Shown here one piece after another: positions 42,901-54,111 of a stretch of DNA of 64,000 bases (within the stretch, counting starts at the first letter, position 1; each line of letters starts with the position of its first letter). The position numbers and the translations under genes are program-made. The stretch is from contig OY723304.1 of the NCBI GenBank assembly GCA_963210315.1, positions 1,674,001 through 1,738,000 on the forward strand, given 5' to 3'. The stretch comes from Rhynchopus euleeides. Lineage: Eukaryota; Euglenozoa; Diplonemea; Diplonemida; Diplonemidae. The notes beneath the pieces were generated by a model. That model saw only the letters and a program-made list of their open reading frames with translations. It did no database searches and had not been told where the DNA came from.

Positions 42901-43914
42901 ACCGACGTGCTGAAGCTCAGCTTCCCTGTGCCGCAGAGCGAGTACGTCTCGCTGCTGTGGAACTACACCGAGACGCAGCGCGAGAGGTCGCGCAACAACG
43001 AGGCCCTCACACAGGCCGAGATCCACTACGACAAGATCCTCTACAAGTTCGACAAGAGCGACGAGCCCCCTGTTGCGGTGGAGGCCATGATCATGACCTT
43101 CAACACATCCCTCACGAAGTACGGCAACAGCAACTCTGCCCTCCGCACCTGGTACGACGAGTGGGATGGCTGGGTGAACGAGATCGACAGCGCCAGCCTG
43201 CCCTGGGTGCAGGCCATCTACGCAGACAAGTACCCGTTGAAGGGGCAGATCCTGCAGGGGTCCGAGGCCTTCATCTGGATGCACACACAGGACGTGCTGG
43301 TGAAGGGCGCCATCACGGGCACCCTGATCTCACTGGGTCTCGCAGGTTTTGTGATCTTCTTGGGTACGTTGAATGCGCTGATCGCCCTCCTGGTGCTCCT
43401 GGAGCTGATCGGAGTTGTCGGATACGTGTTGGGTGTAATTGCACTGCTTGGGTGGGAGCTGGGCACCATCGAGTCCGTCGCAGTGACCATCCTCGTCGGG
43501 CTGAGTGTGGACTACGTGGTCCACTTCGCCATCCACTACAAGGAGTGCGAGGTGGAGGTGGACGAGGAGGGCACAGAAGGCCCGACGGAGCGTCAGAAGC
43601 GCGTCTTCGAAACTGTGGTTGAGATGGGCCCCACAGTGCTGGGTGGTGCTGCCACATCCATCGGCGCCTCGCTGGTGCTTCTGCTGACATGGGTGCAGTT
43701 CTTCTACAAGTTCGGGATCTGCTTCCTCTTCACCATCCTCCTCTCCTACGTCTGGTCCATGCTGTTCTTCCTGCCCCTCATGAGCGTCGTCGGGCCGCAG
43801 AACGAGTTCCTCAGCATCCGCCCCCTGCTTGCGAAGTGCCTCCCCAAGATCTTCGCCACGCCTGCCGAACTGAAGGCTCGCAAAGCACAGGAGGCGAAAA
43901 ACGAGCCGGTTTAA
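39946..43914 (+). CDS. Patched/Dispatched-like RND membrane protein 2, 1322 aa
   Basis: Start at ATG 39946 (MVQQGEQ); the frame is open back to the MITE, but only with non-ATG codons. The Cys/Gly-rich N-terminal tail (about 55 residues) is longer than in the paralogs. Helix 1, the first loop, the sterol-sensing-type block with GADD (Asp552, Asp553), the Cys-rich GCCCCG/NCCTCY segment, the second loop with TKTEQWLPDWHPIQR, and the last block with GLSVDY (Asp1189) follow in the same order as in RND protein 1. The linker VEVDEEGTEGPTERQKRVFE between helices 10 and 11 is shared with protein 3. The protein ends in a short Lys/Glu tail. It is closer to protein 3 than to protein 1. Role by family: proton- or sodium-driven lipid or sterol handling in the plasma or endosomal membrane; substrate unknown. 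Confidence 0.9.
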   Translation: MVQQGEQAVDGQEKPLEMSPVQGCEGGSGGGDACCAQQCEGGDEAEKQAVMVLPVAQVGHKLHLRGLTDEEIQEYQLKMTDIVVDHPLKIMAFCFAFFVVMTAISLGVIGFSLSDSAFEDKEDMRTKKMEASNSLRQRDIVRQPAGKRDDLHPGASAQLLRSEALSTFRFVYDGEDNSVLTLDHMKFVKETEDRLLQHKDYNKFCTLNWFSKDDACPGVDCPWYRTSWDYTYEHPFPDGARGVCAVPSLSLSWWMWNTRIVENGTRTACDVEGNFEHCVATGGLLPLTVIAFPTQEERDAAARDVEAGGREPTEKELDAFIQIQFRLRESQSYGFFWYFFDKNFGNTELPNSDPKKWRSQFVRSAVKFGGPMEVENPVGASSPVCHARATEAECVSSTACEWVPYAGINKGYVGNVTGCAVRQQADVSSVFEAEVNENMQDDFGSWFAKDITDDLDDLDGPVDVLYIADGTLFDKFISLIIRDSLLAMIAFFFVYLYLQIHTGSFMLASLGMLQVIMPFPIAYFIYDTIFGVKAFYTLSTLTLFIILAIGADDIFVFMDHWVETNEQPRHDTCTYMKARMATAWKASGKAMGITSLTTMCAFIATMSAPLYEIKYFGLFAAILVFLEYTLVMTFFACSVVVYHRYSEYTLGCCCCGAQGLGSWFNCCTCYTDMVEGDEEVHPGCMQSKLTQPRTYETLEEAREALGPELDFTPKEQPAVQATREDDKETLSADKPYTMRRLLGFVSMAVGAACFLTGFIIVSQDQGSNQPAFIAGLLVLLLALLLLASAMNAFRSAKDRAGQLGLTFAHENVFNTYLAPFLAGTEGPGARWYVRLFPSLLLVLLWGFMVHQASTLEKVTKTEQWLPDWHPIQRYIDATFNDFPQSDQAYTHSVVVAIGINAGDPVDRSNWDRWDAKSIGDARLYESDTKYADYSSEKFQLFVKTLCNTVLSESETDGGRRLQRTDVFKPPTLDQNCFMTGFESHVTDVLKLSFPVPQSEYVSLLWNYTETQRERSRNNEALTQAEIHYDKILYKFDKSDEPPVAVEAMIMTFNTSLTKYGNSNSALRTWYDEWDGWVNEIDSASLPWVQAIYADKYPLKGQILQGSEAFIWMHTQDVLVKGAITGTLISLGLAGFVIFLGTLNALIALLVLLELIGVVGYVLGVIALLGWELGTIESVAVTILVGLSVDYVVHFAIHYKECEVEVDEEGTEGPTERQKRVFETVVEMGPTVLGGAATSIGASLVLLLTWVQFFYKFGICFLFTILLSYVWSMLFFLPLMSVVGPQNEFLSIRPLLAKCLPKIFATPAELKARKAQEAKNEPV

Positions 43915-44270
43915 ACCCCCAGCTGGTGATACACCGTGGGCTGTTTTCCCCCCTTTCCGCTGTGCCTTGTTTTTGCACATGATGCGCCTTGCTCATGCGA
44001 ACAGAAAACATCAAATTGATTCCGTCCTCACTGCCAAATTGCCAGAAGAATATATGTCAGCACCAGCCCCAGTTCTCTCTCTCTCTCTCTCTCCCATCCC
44101 ACCCCGCACAGACACCCTCCTGAAACGGGCCCCAACTCCCCCACCCCGCTCTTCTGTTGAAAGTTTGTGTTGCCGAGCTGGAGGGAGAGCCCCTTTCTGT
44201 TATCTTCACCTTGCGCCGCATCTTGCGGCGACAAAAATCCCGCCACCCCACCCCTCCTCCATTCGCACGC

Positions 44271-44370
44271 AAAAAAGATAAGGCTGTTGTTTGTGCGCCA
44301 AATTTGTTGCCCAAGCGCTGCCTACTATCTTTTTGACACTGACAGGTTCCCTGTTGTGGTAAAAAAAATA
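44271..44370 (+). repeat. Interspersed repeat relic, second copy
   Basis: It contains AAAAGATAAGGCTGTTGTTT, GTGCGCCAAA, AAGCGCTGCCTACTATCTTT and GACAGGTTCCCTGTTGTGGT, the same order as the minus strand of 9089-9262 with about 45 bases missing between the first two blocks. Confidence 0.6.
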
Positions 44371-47300
44371 CAAAATGAAAGCGTCCATCGCTGCAGAAAA
44401 GTCTACACCTCAGGTCGTTGGTCGTCGACGGGCCCTTCTGCTCTAATCTATTGCAGAAGCAGTGAACCCCCCCCCCCCTCTTTGGGAGAGGAAAGGGTGT
44501 CGAAGAAATGCGTTTAGTTTTTGTTTCTTCGACACCCCCCCACCCCCCTCCTCAAATCATGAAAAAAACACTGGCACAGTGGTACCCACTGTTCTGACCC
44601 AGCGAGAAGACCCTCGACACGAAAGACTATCAATGACCCAGGTGGATGGTGGGGTGGAGCGGTGGAGTTAGGTCTTCGCCCTGGCGAGTTCAGAAAAGGG
44701 AGTCTGACCCGAGGCATCAAATTTATTATTCCGTGCCACGCTGACACATTTCTGACCCGACAGTCCGAGGATAAACATCTCCACGCGATCCCACTCCGCC
44801 CACCCCCCACCCCACCCCCCCCTCTATTCTGATGCGACCACTGTTTCCCGGACACCCAGCCTCCCCGTCACACCGGTGCAAGCCGTATGCCTATCTTCCA
44901 CCCTCTCTTCTTGTCACCTAGCCCTGTGCCTCCCCACGGCGCAGCTTTTGTTCTCTCGTGCTCATGCTGTATTCCCTTTATTTCCTTTGACCAACGGCAG
45001 GGCTACTGCTGTCCCAGGAGTTTCTTTTATTTTGGCGCACCACCACACCAATGCCCCGGTCTCACCCCACACTACGGAGAAGGGGTGTCATTTATTTTGT
45101 TTGGGTGGGGGGAGGATCCCCCGTCAAAAAAAATGATCAGAGAGTGCTGCTCGGTATGTAAACTACTATTCACGTGTGCTGTGGGTGCTTCGCCCTCCTG
45201 TTAGTCTTTCCCCACGCACACGGGGGATGGGGGCGGGGGGGGAGGTGAGCTCCTCATGCGGAAAGCCCGCCCGTGCAGGTTTTCCGCAAAACTGGTAACA
45301 CGCGTGTGGCGCTGCCCGGGTCGTATCATGCCAGGGAGGGGGAGGGAGTGGGGGGCGGGTCAGGCGAGTGGTCGTCGACCTCCCTCCTCCCTGTGGTTTC
45401 AAAGAAGGTATGGCCGAACCTCGCAGCTGCCAGACGCGCAGAGCGTGCGCAGTGTTCAGTTGGGGGTGTGTTCTCGCGAGGTCGCGGCCCCCCCTTTTTT
45501 TTAGCATTTTTTCTCCTTCTTCAGATTTGCACCGCACACGGTTTCTTTGCTTCGGTAGGACGGCAGCACAGGCCGGGGTTTCAAAATAAAATACGGATAT
45601 TTGTGCGTGCACCTTTGCGTGTGTGAGGTTCATACACGCGCCGCCAAACAGTCTTACCAGGCCAACCAACAGTGCTCTCTATTCCTCCTGGGAGGAAACT
45701 ACAGTGACGCCATTGGAAATCAAACCGTACGAGCAACGACCACACACAGGTCAGAGAAACACTATTGTGTCCACCGCTGCCGTGTCGTCGTGCATGTCAG
45801 GGGTGGTCATCAGTGTCGTTTTCCTCTTCTCTACCCACGCCTGCACAACAGCAGTGAATCACGCCCACTCACCCACCCGCCCCCTTCTACTCTTCTCAAT
45901 CGTATGCATCACTGCCCACCCCTCCCACGGTTTTTACCGGCGTTGTCTGCCCCCCTGCCCCTTCCAGCAGTATCCTGTGAGCTGTTCTCCGTATTGCTGT
46001 CACACTTCAGGGGCTCGAGAAGCCATGGTCCCCAGATGTGCCGTTGGAGGCCTTCTACTCGCTACCCGCCCCCCTTCCCCCCCATACTCTGTCGAAACGT
46101 TCCTGTCTGCTTCACAAATTGCTCTAAGTTGTCAGCAGATGATCTCATCTTCTATTTTTTTTGCACTTTCGGAGTGCGAAGATATCCTGCCGCCACACCT
46201 CAGCACCTCACCACCACGCCCGCCCCCCTCCCCACCCCGTCCCCACGTGCGGCGCTTGCCACTGGCTTCCACACTGCTGTGCTGCCCAGAAGGGGTGACT
46301 CGAGTCTCCTCTTCGGGGTGCGCGCAGCGTGAGAATTAAGATAACGAAGGAGGAACAAAGGGCGTGCGGTGCATGCCACGGTACGGCTGGCAGCGGAGGC
46401 TGGCATCAGGCTCTGCTGCGGCGTGCCGGGGCACTAACACAAGGGCGTGGGTTTGCATTGAGGGGTCCCTCGGAGCACACCCGTGCTGGATGAAGGAATC
46501 AGCATGCAGGACACCACCCACAGCCTGCAGTGCAAGGTGTGGGTGGCGTTCGAAAGGATCCCGCACGGCCAAGTAGTTTCCAATGTCGGCATTTTCTAGA
46601 TTACCAGCAAGTATATTCACAGTATAATAACCACAGTTGCGCGCAAGAACCTATCCCCTGCAGGGGATGTTCGCTAATCCGGCAAGTTTTCCGGCAATAT
46701 TCGGCGTTTTTTATATTTCAGGAAAATATGAGAAGGCTCTGAAGTTTGCCAAAAACACACCTGACCCGTCGGCACCGCTTAGCGAGGTGTCCCCAAATGG
46801 GTTTCCCACAAATGCCAACCTGCGTTCGAGCGTTGCGCACGTGCGCTTCCGCCTTTGTGGGATTTTTTTCCGAGTGAGGACGAACAGCAGCACCGTGCGC
46901 ACCCGCCACACCTCTTGGCGTTGTGCAATGGGATGTTTCTGCCGTGGCGCCACGATAATAAACTCCCCCACCCCCCCGCCCACCCGCCCCATTGCACTGT
47001 GCACCGCACAAGGCCTGCCTAGTTTCAATGTCGCGGGCACCTTGTGCGTTCCTCACCAGAAGGGCGCTGCGCAAACGGATGCGATGCTGTGCTGATCCCC
47101 CTCCCTCGCCCCCCCCCCTCACCCTCACGAAGACTGGCTGGTTTCGGTTGGCGAAGGACTAAAGGGCAGCGTCGCTTGCAGCACCTCATGGGATTGCGAG
47201 TGGACTTGTCTGACTGAGAATTTAAAGGACGATCCCGTTCGGAGCTGAACCGGCGCGTGTCTTCTGTGTGTTGTTTCGAGTGGGGGGCAGGTTGCAGGTC

Positions 47301-48862
47301 GAACATAATCATTGGCATCGCAACGCGAGCCCAGGCCATTGCCCTGATGATGCGGAACGCGATCTCATTTTTTTGGGCGCCTGATTCACTCAAAGGGTTC
47401 AGAAGAGGCGAGCTGTCTCCCACAGACTATGTTGTCACACCGCTGCAGGTGGACAGAGCGAATGCCCCCATTGCGTGGTTTTCAAATAAAAGGATGCAGA
47501 CGCGAACAGGCACCTGTCGGTGGCGTAGCAAGTGGATGGAGGGGGGGGGGGGGTGCGGGAGGAGGGGGGGGTTCGTGGTGGATGATAGCCGAACTCCACC
47601 GCCACCCCCCAGCGCGCATGCATACACACAATCCCCCATTCCCCATCCCCCCCCCCCCCCAAAAAAAAAATACGGCTCCAACGCAAGCTTCCCCTTCTTT
47701 CGCGTATCCCGTTCTCCCCACCCCCCCCCCCCCCCCCAATCCCATCCTTCCCGGTGTCCAGACCCATCTACCAGGTTGCGTAATTTCCAGCCTCTGTTTG
47801 TTGAGAGTGTTTTTTGGGCGTTGCCAAAAAAATGGAATTTTTCTGTACCCCCCCCCCTTTTTGTTTTCTTTTTTTGCTGAATCTTGCGCTACCGTCACTT
47901 CACGATCCGGGTGGGAGGGGGGGAGGGTGGGGGGAAGGGACACAGTTGGTTTCGGTTTCACCTCTCTTTTTGTTTTTATTGCTTGTTCGACTGCGGGCGT
48001 GCTCTAAGGCGCCCCCCCAGTTGTGCCAATACCCCCCTCCCCCTGAGAGAGAACGAAAGAAACAGCGTGGTAAAATTCTACAACCCTTTTCGGAGGTGAA
48101 CATGATGGCTGGGCTGAACTGCTCCAAATCAATTCGAATGAATGATGGCACGTTGGGGGGGAACTCTGGTCAGTTTGAGACAGCGTGAACTCCCCTCGGC
48201 GTTGCCTTCGTTTGTTGGGACGATGCGGTGCTCGGAAGGGGCGTGTCTGACCTGACTGCTGCAGGGTGTGCCTGGGTGGAAAACTACTGTCCCGTTTTCC
48301 CGCCAAACGACCCCCCCACAAAATTCCTTCGTGTGAAAAAAAGCTGGTTCTGGTTAGAATGTAGGCCAATGAATCGGCTCAGGGGGTTTATCGAATCAGG
48401 GAATGAAAACAAAAAGCTGCAGCAGCACACGCAAGCTGACGCTCTGATCAATCCTCACAAACGACGATTGAGAAGAGGCGCAAAATGTGTGGCCTCGGGA
48501 TCAAGCAAGGGCACAGGCAGGCGGTACCGCACCCCACCAGGGTTCATTGCGGGGAGACATTTGCCCAACATCGCTCTCCACACCCCCCCCCCCCTCCTTC
48601 AATCCCTGCCAGCACCCCCCTGCCTCCCCCCGCCCCCTGCTTGATGCTGATGCGCCTTGCCATTTGCCCCTCTTTGATATCCGAGGATGTGCCGTGCCAT
48701 CGCCATGGCCCTAACCGCTGCACAACCGCACCACACCACCACCCCCACCCCCCCGACAGCTGTGTTTGGGGCGGTCCTCTGTGCCCCCCCCCCCCTCCAC
48801 CTCTCCGTTTTAGGAGAAGTTTTGACACTTCACCCCCCGCACGTTCCACACACCCCGTGACT

Positions 48863-48880
48863 CTTGCCCTTTTTTTGCAG
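48863..48880 (+). promoter_or_regulatory. Polypyrimidine-CAG, putative splice acceptor of RND gene 3
   Basis: The sequence ttgccctttttttgcag ends 173 bases before the ATG at 49054. A second AG follows at about 48933. From there to the ATG there is no AG dinucleotide. Confidence 0.42.
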
Positions 48881-48940
48881 CCCCGCGCTCCCCCTGCCTG
48901 CGGTTGCATTTTTCTTTTTTACACCTCGGTGACAGATACA

Positions 48941-48976
<36 letters not shown>
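48941..48976. repeat. (CA)n microsatellite
   Basis: An uninterrupted CA run of about 18 units, immediately followed by a long C-rich tract, in the likely 5' leader of RND gene 3. Confidence 0.9.
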
Positions 48977-48978
<2 letters not shown>

Positions 48979-49053
48979 CCCCCCCCCCGTCCCCCGTCCC
49001 CCCCGCTACGGTCACACCCCGCCCCCCCTCCCCCTCCCCACCCCTCTCTGACC

Positions 49054-52000
49054 ATGACGCATGAACCCAATCGAACACCGCCTCCTGTGGCGTTGCAGCC
49101 CATCCCTCCTCAGAAGGATGAAGTGGGTGAGCCAGACCAGCTGGGGCACAAGCAGCATCTCCGTGACCTGACAGATGAGGAGGTCCGGGAGTATGAGCTG
49201 ACGGTGTCGACGGTGCTTGTGAACCACCCCGCCAAGATCATGTGCTGCCTGTTTGTGCTCTTCATCATCATGACTATCCTGTCCTTCGGGGTCATCAAGT
49301 TCAAGCTCTCCGACACTGCCTTCGAAGACAAGACGGACTACCGCACGAAGCGGATGGAGGCTGCGAATGACCTCCGCGGCAACCAGATTGCCGACCAGCC
49401 CCCGGGGAAGAAGAGCACCTTGCAGCCCAACGCGCCAAGCCAGCTGCTTCGCTCCGAGGCGCTGTCCTCCTTCTCCTTCGTGTATGAGGCAGATGGCAAC
49501 GTCATGACGCTGGAGCGGATGAAGTTCATCAAGGTGACTGAGGACCGCCTCTTCGCGCACCCCGACTACAGCAAGTTCTGCTTGCTCGGGTGGTGGGAGA
49601 AGGACGACCTCTGCCCGGGTGCGGCCTGCCCGTGGTACCGCACGACGTGGGACTACACCTATGACTACCGGCTGCCCGATGGGGCTCGTGGCGTGTGCTC
49701 TCTCCCCCTGCAGTCGATCTCGTGGTGGATGTGGAACACGCGTGTGGTGGATCCCGTGACGAAGGTGCCTTGTGATGTGGAGAACAACTTCGACGCGTGC
49801 ATCGCCACCGGCATCCTCTCGATGCTGCCGCATGTGAATGACGGGAAGACGGCTGCGGAGAAGCAGAACCTCGTCGAGGCGGGTGGTGTGGAGCCCACGC
49901 AGAGGGGTATCGATGCCTTCGTGCGCGTGTCGTACCGCATGTCGACTATACCAGAGTACTCATACCTCAAGTATTTCTACGACAAGAACTTTGGCGACCC
50001 GAAGCGCCCCGACAGTGACCCCAAGAAGTGGCACTCGAGCTTTGTCCGGTCGCAGCTGCTCTTCGGTGGGCCCATCGAGAAGGTGGACCCCGTGAATGCG
50101 CCCGGCCTTGTGTGCCACGCGCGGAACTCGTCGTCCGACTGTGAGACATCCATTGCTTGTGAGTGGGTGCCGTACGCAGGCCTTGCCAAGGGGTTTACGA
50201 ACAACGTGACAGGCTGTGCCGTGAAGCAGGAAGGCACCGTGTCCTCCGTGTACAAAAATGAGGGGAACACGGATCTGCAGGACGAGTGGGGCAGCCGCTT
50301 TGCGAAGGCGATCACAGATGACATCGATGATGTGGATGGGCCTGTTGACGTGCTGTACATGGCGGACGGGACGCTCTTCGACAAGTTCACTGATGTGATC
50401 ATCCGTGACTCGCTGCTCGCGATGATTGCGTTCTTCTTCGTGTACCTCTACCTGCAGATCCACACGGGGTCCTTCATGCTGGCGTCGCTGGGCATGCTCC
50501 AGGTGATCATGCCCTTCCCCATCGCCTACTTCATCTACCAGGCCATCTTCCAGGTGAAGGGGTTCTACGGGCTGTCGACGCTGACGCTGTTCATCGTCCT
50601 GGCGATCGGTGCGGACGACATCTTCGTCTTCATGGACCACTGGGTGCAGGCCAACGTGCAGCCGCGTCACGACACCTGCACCTACATGGCAGGCAGGTTC
50701 GCACACGCGTGGAAGGCGAGCGGGAAGGCAATGGGCATCACCTCAGTCACCACGATGTGTGCCTTTGTCGCGACGATGTCCACCCCGCTCTACGAGGTGA
50801 AGTACTTCGGGCTGTTTGCGGCCATCCTGGTGTTCCTGGACTACATGCTGGTGATGACCTTCTTCGCCTGCTCCGTCGTGGTGTACCACCGCTACTCGGA
50901 GTACACCCTGGGGTGCTGCTGCTGCGGGGCACAGGCTCTGGGGTCGTGGTTCAACTGCTGCACGTGCTACACCGATATGGTCGAGGGTGACGAGGAGGTG
51001 CACCCCGGTTGCATGCAGTCGAAGCTGGCACAGCCGCGCACGTACGAGACACTGGAGGAGGCACGTGAGGCGCTGGGCCCGCAGCTCGACTTCACGCCCC
51101 AGCCACACCACATTGACAAGCCTAACCGCGATGACGAGAAGGAGGTGCTTGGTACCGACAAGCCCTACATCATGCGCAACCGCGTGGGTTTTGTGTCGCT
51201 TGCACTGGGCATCGTCCTGTTCATCATCGGGTTCGTCGCACTGTCGCAGTCGCGCAGCACGGAGATGAAGACCTTCATGTCGTGGATCGTGCTTGTGATG
51301 ATCGGCCTCCTCCTCTTCTGCGCTGCGATGAACGCCTTCCGTGCCGCGCGTGACAGGCAGCTGCAGCTGGGGCTCGCGATGGCACAAGAGAACATCTTCA
51401 CCCGCCACATCGCGCCTTTCCTGTCCGGCACGAAGGGTCCTGGGATGAAGTTGTACTACCGCTTCCTCCCGGCCTTCCTGCTGTGCGGGATGTGGAGCTT
51501 CATGGTGTACGAGGCCTCGACCCTGCAGAAGACCACCAAGACGGAGCAGTGGCTGCCCGACTGGCACCCTATCCAGCGGTACATCGATGCGACCTTCACT
51601 GAGTTCCCGCAGTCCGACCAGGAGTTCGCACACTCGGTTGTGGTGATGATCGGTGTGGATTCAGGCAACCCTGTGGATCGCAGCAACTGGGACGAGTGGG
51701 ATGCCGAGAGCATCGGCACGGCACGCCTGTACGAGAGCACGACAAAGTACGCTGACTACTCGTCTGAGAACTTCCAGCTGTTCGTCAAGGGGCTGTGTGT
51801 GGAGACACTGGCTGCCAGCAAGGCAGGCAAGTTCCTGCAGAGGACTAACATTTTCAACCCTCCCGAGCTGGACCAGAACTGCTTCATGACAGGGTTCGAG
51901 TCACACGTCACCGACGTGCTGAAGCGCAGCTTCCCTGTGCCGCAGAGCGAATACGTCTCGCTGCTGTGGAACTACACCGAGACGCAGCGTGCGGCGATGG

Positions 52001-52953
52001 AGAACGCCGATGGGATGCGCCCTTCTGACATTCACTACGACAAGATCCTCTACAAGTTCAACAACCCGGAGTTGCCCCCTGTCGGTGTGGAGGCGATGGT
52101 GGTCTCCTTCAACACAACGCTGAAGCGGTTCGGCAACAGCAACTCTGACATCCGCGACTGGCACGACGAGTGGGGGGCGTGGATCAGCGACATCGAAAAC
52201 GGCAACGCTATCTGGGTGAACGCGATCTACGGTGCCACCGGCTACCCGTTGAGGGGACAGCTGATGCACGCCTCTGAGATCTTCATCTGGATGCACACAC
52301 AGGACGTGCTGGTGAAGGGCGCCATCACGGGCACCCTGATCTCACTGAGTCTCGCAGGTTTTGTGGTGTTCTTGGGTACACTCAATCTGCTGATCGCCCT
52401 CCTGGTGGTCCTGGAGCTGGTCGGAGTTGTTGGATATGTGTTGGGTGTAATCTCGCTGATTGGGTGGGAGATGGGCACCATCGAGTCCGTCGCAGTGACC
52501 ATCCTCGTCGGGCTGAGTGTGGACTACGTGGTCCACTTCGCCATCCACTACAAGGAGTGCGAGGTGGAGGTGGACGAGGAGGGCACAGAAGGCCCGACGG
52601 AGCGTCAGAAGCGCGTCTTCGAAACTGTCATCGAGATGGGCCCCACAGTGCTGGGCGGTGCTGCCACATCCATCGGCGCCGCGCTGGTGCTTCTGCTGAC
52701 ATGGGTGCAGTTCTTCTACAAGTTCGGGATCTGCTTCCTCTTCACCATCCTCTTCTCCTACGTCTGGTCCATGTTCTTCTTCCTGCCCCTCTTGAGCCTG
52801 ATCGGGCCGCAGAACGAGTTCCTCAGCATCCGCCCCCTGCTTGCGAAGTGCCTCCCCAAGTTCTTCGCCACGCCGGAGGAGCTCCGCAACCGTAACAACG
52901 CCACGGATGCCGCGGAAGAGATGGCCGAACGGCCGACCGACAGGGCCACCTGA
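49054..52953 (+). CDS. Patched/Dispatched-like RND membrane protein 3, 1299 aa
   Basis: ATG 49054 (MTHEPNRTPPP) follows the C-rich leader. Layout matches RND proteins 1 and 2: N-terminal QHLRDLTDEEVREYEL segment, helix 1 (about 65-90), Cys-containing extracellular loop, sterol-sensing-type block with GADD (Asp521, Asp522), GCCCCG/NCCTCY segment, second loop with TKTEQWLPDWHPIQR, and final helices with GLSVDY (Asp1157). Large blocks are identical in DNA to gene 2 (for example around 43502-43615 and 52510-52627), including third codon positions, while the extracellular loops are much more diverged. The short tail is Asn/Thr/Glu-rich. Function by family is lipid or sterol transport or sensing; which one cannot be told from sequence. 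Confidence 0.9.
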   Translation: MTHEPNRTPPPVALQPIPPQKDEVGEPDQLGHKQHLRDLTDEEVREYELTVSTVLVNHPAKIMCCLFVLFIIMTILSFGVIKFKLSDTAFEDKTDYRTKRMEAANDLRGNQIADQPPGKKSTLQPNAPSQLLRSEALSSFSFVYEADGNVMTLERMKFIKVTEDRLFAHPDYSKFCLLGWWEKDDLCPGAACPWYRTTWDYTYDYRLPDGARGVCSLPLQSISWWMWNTRVVDPVTKVPCDVENNFDACIATGILSMLPHVNDGKTAAEKQNLVEAGGVEPTQRGIDAFVRVSYRMSTIPEYSYLKYFYDKNFGDPKRPDSDPKKWHSSFVRSQLLFGGPIEKVDPVNAPGLVCHARNSSSDCETSIACEWVPYAGLAKGFTNNVTGCAVKQEGTVSSVYKNEGNTDLQDEWGSRFAKAITDDIDDVDGPVDVLYMADGTLFDKFTDVIIRDSLLAMIAFFFVYLYLQIHTGSFMLASLGMLQVIMPFPIAYFIYQAIFQVKGFYGLSTLTLFIVLAIGADDIFVFMDHWVQANVQPRHDTCTYMAGRFAHAWKASGKAMGITSVTTMCAFVATMSTPLYEVKYFGLFAAILVFLDYMLVMTFFACSVVVYHRYSEYTLGCCCCGAQALGSWFNCCTCYTDMVEGDEEVHPGCMQSKLAQPRTYETLEEAREALGPQLDFTPQPHHIDKPNRDDEKEVLGTDKPYIMRNRVGFVSLALGIVLFIIGFVALSQSRSTEMKTFMSWIVLVMIGLLLFCAAMNAFRAARDRQLQLGLAMAQENIFTRHIAPFLSGTKGPGMKLYYRFLPAFLLCGMWSFMVYEASTLQKTTKTEQWLPDWHPIQRYIDATFTEFPQSDQEFAHSVVVMIGVDSGNPVDRSNWDEWDAESIGTARLYESTTKYADYSSENFQLFVKGLCVETLAASKAGKFLQRTNIFNPPELDQNCFMTGFESHVTDVLKRSFPVPQSEYVSLLWNYTETQRAAMENADGMRPSDIHYDKILYKFNNPELPPVGVEAMVVSFNTTLKRFGNSNSDIRDWHDEWGAWISDIENGNAIWVNAIYGATGYPLRGQLMHASEIFIWMHTQDVLVKGAITGTLISLSLAGFVVFLGTLNLLIALLVVLELVGVVGYVLGVISLIGWEMGTIESVAVTILVGLSVDYVVHFAIHYKECEVEVDEEGTEGPTERQKRVFETVIEMGPTVLGGAATSIGAALVLLLTWVQFFYKFGICFLFTILFSYVWSMFFFLPLLSLIGPQNEFLSIRPLLAKCLPKFFATPEELRNRNNATDAAEEMAERPTDRAT

Positions 52954-54111
52954 TCCTCTAACACCCTTTGCGGCGATTGAGCCACCCGTCATCGATGACG
53001 ACCCGTCGACAGGGAGGTGGCCAGCAACGCATTTCTGTTCGCTCAAAATCCTCAGACTCTTTAACCCTGCAACTCTGGCCCGGATTCTGTTTGCTAACGG
53101 CCCCAGTGTGCTCTGCTTCTACATTGTTCAACGCTTTGCTCTGCTCGAACCTGCGAAAGGACACCGCACGCCGAGCCTTCGCGACGAACGTAGGCACCAA
53201 AAATCATGCAACATCACGGGGAGCCCCTCCCCCCTCTGTGCCTTTGTTCTCCTTCTCGTGGATGATTCTTGAGTGCGCTGCTGCAACATCCATACATGCA
53301 GGCCTTCAGCACAAAACCACCGTATCACGCACTGCCCACCTTGTCTGGACAGATCGTCGTGCGGGAGAGTGGAGAGAGTGACGAGGCAGGGGCGAACCCG
53401 CTGAATCGGCCAAACTCAATAACAGCGCGTGTGAGCGGAGAGGGGTGGGAGGGCGATGCCCTCCTGCGCGCGCAAACCTATCTCCCAACTAGCCTCGTCC
53501 TAACGACTGGCCTGCATGATCAGGCCAGGAATTAAAAAAAAGCAACAAAAAAATGCTGTGTGTGGTGGGAGGGGAGGGGAGGGGGAGGGGGTGTTGTTGG
53601 TGGGGTGGATGCAGATGGGGGATCCCTTCTCTCGCCAAAAAAAAAGCTGTTCAATGAATGAAGAAATGTCGTGTGTGTTGTTTACTGTGCATGTTCCTCC
53701 ACCTCACCCCCCCCCCCCCCTTCCACCCTCCCCTTTATTTTTATTCGATACCCACCCAGGCGAGTGCTTCTGGAATAAAGATGAGGATGGGGGGGGGGGG
53801 AGGGTTAGCCCTTTGGGGAAAAGGGAGGGGGGGGGCACGTCGAAAAATAACGCACTTTTTTCTGCATTTTCAAATATATAGCTCGGCGGAGGGGCTCTGC
53901 CCACCCCTCACCCCCCCCCCCCCCCGATGCTGCGTGGTGGCAGAGGAAAGAATTTTAGATCGACAACAACACAAAAAAAGACACCAAGGCAGGCGGCATG
54001 CTCGCACCGTTGTGGCAGCAGGGTCGGAGTTCCCCAATCAATGCCGTTCCATGTTTTGTAGCACCTCGAAAAGACACACCGATTCCTCTTGTGTGCTTGC
54101 GTGTAGGGGAT

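Larger units (their letters stand above)
43915..49053. other. Intergenic DNA, low complexity with repeat relics
   Basis: CT run near 44071-44092, the repeat relic at 44271-44370, G runs at 47540-47552, C runs at 47646, 47718 and 48586, and a CA microsatellite. The overlapping open frames at 45601-46339 occupy two frames with no domain and are not called. No RNA gene is recognised. Confidence 0.6.

Noticed and set aside
45601..46339. Two overlapping 240-codon frames
   Set aside because: Both cover the same DNA in different frames, with no domain, no codon bias and no acceptor-like signal.
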